In this document: piece by piece, positions 61,182-64,000 of the stretch | How positions within the stretch are numbered: the first letter of the stretch is position 1 | Layout of the letters: each line of letters begins with the position of its first letter | Source of the DNA: Neomesorhizobium albiziae | GTDB taxonomy: Bacteria > Pseudomonadota > Alphaproteobacteria > Rhizobiales > Rhizobiaceae | DNA: 64,000 nt | Direction: 5' to 3' | NCBI RefSeq assembly: GCF_900114255.1 | Contig: NZ_FOSL01000012.1 | Coordinates: 1-64,000 of the forward strand | Notes under the pieces: model-generated | What the model was told of the DNA's origin: nothing | Database searches by the model: none | The model's input: the letters and a program-made list of their open reading frames with translations, nothing else | Made by a program: the position numbers and the translations under genes

Positions 61182-61922
61182 CTAGAGGAATTCGCGGACG
61201 AAGCGGTTGCGAAGCATGCGGTAGAATGGAACTTCGCCGCCGGGCCTCAGTTGCGGATCGCGCTCAAGCCGTCTTTCGAGTTCTTCGAGCACAGTCCTGG
61301 TGATTGCCGGAATGTCGGCCTGCTTGGCTTCGCCGATCGGCAGCCAAACCAGTTCTTCGAGTTCGTTTGTCGGTCCGCCGCCCTCCAGCGATACCGCCAC
61401 GTCGCTTCGCCATGCAGCCAGGAAACGCGTATCGAAACGGCGCACGCGGCCGGGCGGCGTGATGGCGCGGGCAATGAAACGCAGCGCCTCCAGCGAAGGA
61501 TGGACGCCGTGCTCGACAAAACCCTGCCAGTCGGTCCTGCCGGTCGAGAAGCTGCCCTTGTGGCCGATCAGCAGGCCGGCTTCCTCATAGGTTTCGCGGA
61601 TCGCCGACAGGGCAATCGCCCGGGCGCGTGTCCGCGAGGCGCGCGCGCCGCTGCCAACGAGCTTGGCTTCCTCGGCGGGATGCAGGTTTTCGACAACCGG
61701 AATGCGGCTGTCGGCGGGGTCGGTGCGGCCACCGGGAAATACGAATTTCCCCGGCATGAAGGCATGCCTGGCATGCCGGCGGCCCATCAGGACCTGAAAA
61801 TCGCCGGCTTGCCGGTCGAGCAGGATGAGGGTGGCTGCGTCGCGGGGGCGCATCGGCTTGCCGCCAAGTGCGAAATCCCTGGATTCAGCCTTGTCGACCT
61901 GCGCTTTCGTCATGCCTTCCAT
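61182..61922 (-). CDS. NUDIX hydrolase (NUDT19/CoA-type)
   Basis: The 246-aa protein has a split Nudix box: GKFVFPGGRTDPADSRIPV, then ~30 residues later IALSAIRETYEEAGLLIGHK, which supplies the R-E-x-x-E-E-x-G metal ligands. The long insertion between GG and RE is a feature of NUDT19/acyl-CoA-type members. ITPPGRVRRFDTRFLAAWR matches the same group. It probably cleaves a coenzyme A or nucleotide-sugar-type diphosphate. It follows DUF983 by 20 bases in the rnr operon. Confidence 0.85.
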   Translation of the reverse strand: MEGMTKAQVDKAESRDFALGGKPMRPRDAATLILLDRQAGDFQVLMGRRHARHAFMPGKFVFPGGRTDPADSRIPVVENLHPAEEAKLVGSGARASRTRARAIALSAIRETYEEAGLLIGHKGSFSTGRTDWQGFVEHGVHPSLEALRFIARAITPPGRVRRFDTRFLAAWRSDVAVSLEGGGPTNELEELVWLPIGEAKQADIPAITRTVLEELERRLERDPQLRPGGEVPFYRMLRNRFVREFL

Positions 61923-61942
61923 ACGGTCCTCCTGAGCGACCT

Positions 61943-62377
61943 TCAGGTCTCCGGATGCGCCTCGATCAGGTCTTTTTCACCGCCGAAGCCGTGCATGTAG
62001 AGCGCCCATTGCAGTCCGACGACGGCGCCCTTGATCGGGCGCAGCAAGGCCAGCGACAAGCCTATTGTCAGCGGCACCCAGATCGCAAGGTGCTGGCCAA
62101 GCGATAGAGTGCTGTTGGCCTCGAAGCTCATGAAGGCGCCAACCACGACGTGGCCGACGATGACGACCACCAGATAGGCGGGCAGGTCGTCGGCGCGGTG
62201 ATGGTGCATTTCCTCGCCGCATCGCTCGCAGCGATCGACGATCTTCAGGAAGGAGGCGAAAAGCTTGCCTTCTCCACAGCATGGGCAGCGGCCGAGGAAG
62301 CCGCGCATCATGGCGTTCATCAGCGGACGCACCACGCGCCCCGGCCCACGTTCGCCGCCAAACACCTGTTCTTCCAT
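61943..62377 (-). CDS. DUF983 membrane protein
   Basis: The 144-aa protein has the DUF983 layout: an N-terminal zinc-binding type segment (RGFLGRCPCCGEGKLFASFL, KIVDRCERCGEEMHHHRADD) and two membrane helices (LPAYLVVVIVGHVVVGAFMS and LAIWVPLTIGLSLALLRPIK). Its role is unknown. The ATG overlaps the rnr stop as TGATG, a standard arrangement in Rhizobiales. Confidence 0.88.
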   Translation of the reverse strand: MEEQVFGGERGPGRVVRPLMNAMMRGFLGRCPCCGEGKLFASFLKIVDRCERCGEEMHHHRADDLPAYLVVVIVGHVVVGAFMSFEANSTLSLGQHLAIWVPLTIGLSLALLRPIKGAVVGLQWALYMHGFGGEKDLIEAHPET

Positions 62378-64000
62378 CACCGTCTCCTGCTGTGGGCGCT
62401 GCGCCGCGGCTGCGCCGCGCGGGCCCGCGATCTCTGCCCTTTCGCCTTGTGGAACGACCGTTTCGAACCGGGCAGGGGGCGTGGGTCGGTCAGCATCTCG
62501 AAGCGCATCGCGCCGGCAAGCGGCGCCACCTCGATCAGGCGAACCTCGACACGATCGGCCAACTGATAACCCTTGCCGGTTCGTTCTCCAAAAAGCGCTC
62601 GGGCGGATTCGTCGTAGATATAGTAATCGCCATCCAGGGATGACACCGGTATGAAGCCGTCCGCGCCGTATTGGGGCAATTGGACAAATAGTCCCGACTT
62701 GGTCACGCCGGAGATGCGTGCATCGAAGGTTTCTTCTATTCTTTCAGCAAGATAGGCGGCAATCAGCCGGTCGACAGTGTCGCGTTCGGCGGCCATGGCG
62801 CGACGTTCGGACGCGGAGATGACCGCTGAAATCTCTTCCAGCCGCTCCTCTTCGCCGCGCGTCAGGCCGTCCTGGCCCAGTCCCAGCGCCGAAACCAGTG
62901 CGCGGTGCACGATCAGGTCGGAGTAGCGGCGGATGGGCGAGGTGAAATGCGCATAGCGGTGCAGATTGAGCCCGAAATGACCGATATTGTCGGGCGAATA
63001 CTCCGCCTGGCTCTGCGAGCGCAGCACTACCTCGTTGACCAGTTGCTCCTGTTCGGCGCCGCGCACGCGGGCAAGGATACCGTTGAACTGGCTTGGCCGC
63101 ATCTGCGCGCCACGCGCCAGCGACAGGCCGAGGGTGGCCAGAAATTCCCTGAGCGATTCCTGCTTGGCGAGCGAGGGGCCGTCATGGATGCGGTAAATCA
63201 GTTTGTGGCGCTTCGCCTCGAGGGTCTCGGCCGCGGCGACGTTCGCCTGGATCATGAACTCCTCGATCAGCTTATGGGCGTCGAGGCGGTCCGGAACGAT
63301 AACCCGGTCGACGGTGCCGTCGCCCTTCAGCAGTATTTTGCGCTCCGGCAGGTCAAGCTCCAGCGGTTCGCGCGCATTGCGGCCGCGCTTCAGCACATCG
63401 TAGGCGGCCCATAGCGGCTTCAACACGACGTCGAGGATTTGCCCAGTCGTGTCATCTGGGGCGCCGTCGATGGCGGCCTGCGCTTGGCTGTAGGAAAGGC
63501 GCGCCGCCGAGCGCATCATGATGCGGTGGAAGCTGTGGCGGATCTTCCGTCCCTCGTGCGAAAACGTCATGCGCACCGCCAGCGCCGGCCGCTCGACTTT
63601 CTCCTTCAGCGAGCAGAGGTCGTTGGAGATGCGCTCCGGCAACATCGGCACAACCCGGTCCGGGAAATAGACGGAGTTGCCACGCCGCAAGGCCTCGCGG
63701 TCGAGCGCCGAGCCCGGACGGACATAGGCAGCGACGTCGGCGATGGCGACGGTGACGACAACGCCGCCGGTGTTCCTCTCGTCGCTGTCCGGCTCCGCGT
63801 AAACCGCGTCGTCGTGGTCTTTCGCGTCGGCGGGGTCGATGGTGATCAGCGGCAGTTCGCGCCAGTCCTCGCGGCCGGCCATCGTTGCGGGCTTAGCCGC
63901 TTCGGCTTCCTCGATCACCTCGCGCGGAAAGATATGTGGGATGTCGTGCGCGTGGATGGCAATCATCGAGACCGCCTTTTCGCTGCTCAGCGAACCGACG
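62377..64000 (-). CDS. rnr: Ribonuclease R (5' part beyond the window)
   Basis: The frame covers the last ~540 residues of RNase R and runs off the right edge without a start. The RNB catalytic centre is seen in LPLITIDPADAKDHDDAVYA, with VVVTVAIADVAAYVRPGSAL and SPIRRYSDLIVHRALVSALG. A C-terminal S1 domain (ARISGVTKSGLFVQLPQYGA, DGFIPVSSL) ends in a basic tail (KGQRSRARAAQPRRSAHSRR). It degrades structured RNA from the 3' end. The N-terminal cold-shock domains lie outside. The in-frame ATG at 63966 is internal, since conserved sequence (AVSMIAIHAHDIPHIFPREV) continues through it. Confidence 0.95.
   Translation of the reverse strand, partial: VGSLSSEKAVSMIAIHAHDIPHIFPREVIEEAEAAKPATMAGREDWRELPLITIDPADAKDHDDAVYAEPDSDERNTGGVVVTVAIADVAAYVRPGSALDREALRRGNSVYFPDRVVPMLPERISNDLCSLKEKVERPALAVRMTFSHEGRKIRHSFHRIMMRSAARLSYSQAQAAIDGAPDDTTGQILDVVLKPLWAAYDVLKRGRNAREPLELDLPERKILLKGDGTVDRVIVPDRLDAHKLIEEFMIQANVAAAETLEAKRHKLIYRIHDGPSLAKQESLREFLATLGLSLARGAQMRPSQFNGILARVRGAEQEQLVNEVVLRSQSQAEYSPDNIGHFGLNLHRYAHFTSPIRRYSDLIVHRALVSALGLGQDGLTRGEEERLEEISAVISASERRAMAAERDTVDRLIAAYLAERIEETFDARISGVTKSGLFVQLPQYGADGFIPVSSLDGDYYIYDESARALFGERTGKGYQLADRVEVRLIEVAPLAGAMRFEMLTDPRPLPGSKRSFHKAKGQRSRARAAQPRRSAHSRRR

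Overview
The window reads as the chromosome of an alphaproteobacterium of the Rhizobiales, most like Mesorhizobium or a close relative. This is inferred from the gene set and small signals, not from a database search: a class II (B12-dependent) ribonucleotide reductase, the divK-pleD pair followed by rpmG, an rnr-DUF983-NUDIX cluster, a direct-repeat LexA box (GTTC-N7-GTTC) on dinB, and dispersed intergenic palindromes of rhizobial type (at 34.0, 42.9, 43.1 and 51.8 kb). Codon use is GC-rich throughout the core part.

Region 1 (1-8.5 kb) is a patchwork accessory segment between insertion-sequence debris (IS5-type at the left edge, IS6-type at 7.9-8.1 kb). It carries a FrnE/DsbA-like oxidoreductase, an exported cyclase-family hydrolase, an epoxide hydrolase, an EamA exporter, an unidentified beta-propeller-like protein with a secreted partner, and a cupin, plus remnants of TauE/SafE and nitroreductase genes. 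Two leader sequences are each present twice, in the same order, in front of unrelated genes. One carries a signal peptide that is interrupted by a TAG in its second copy. The epoxide hydrolase starts with what looks like the 5' end of a short-chain dehydrogenase. The segment appears to have been built by repeated exchange of gene bodies behind shared 5' ends.

Region 2 (8.7-22.6 kb) is a defence-rich island. It holds a two-gene short-Argonaute system (TIR-APAZ plus short pAgo, SPARTA type) and, 9 kb further on, a two-gene CBASS operon (CD-NTase plus a Cap15-like 2TM/beta-barrel effector). Between them are a class III cyclase-TolB-TPR protein, a MASE-type membrane histidine kinase, an XRE regulator, an L,D-transpeptidase lipoprotein and several small unknown genes. 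Just before the CBASS operon lies an array of six 15-bp repeats in mixed orientation joined to an IS256-type left-end remnant.

Region 3 (23-64 kb) is ordinary core chromosome. In order: nrdJ with tandem NrdR boxes; a hybrid histidine kinase; a WYL regulator; a Pit phosphate transporter; NUDIX, gpt, Usp and CinA-like genes; wrbA; a LysR/GST pair; PNPOx and hydrolase genes; LysR with a DMT exporter; tRNA-Leu(UAA); a tctCBA tricarboxylate transporter under a DctB/DctD-type two-component system, with candidate enhancer repeats and a weak sigma-54 promoter; adenine deaminase; threonine ammonia-lyase; dinB with a LexA box; divK-pleD; rpmG; an MFS transporter; and the rnr cluster, which runs off the right edge.

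The two defence systems belong to known classes (SPARTA; Cap15 CBASS). The least explained features are the duplicated leaders with swapped gene bodies in region 1 and the repeat array at 20.25-20.43 kb.
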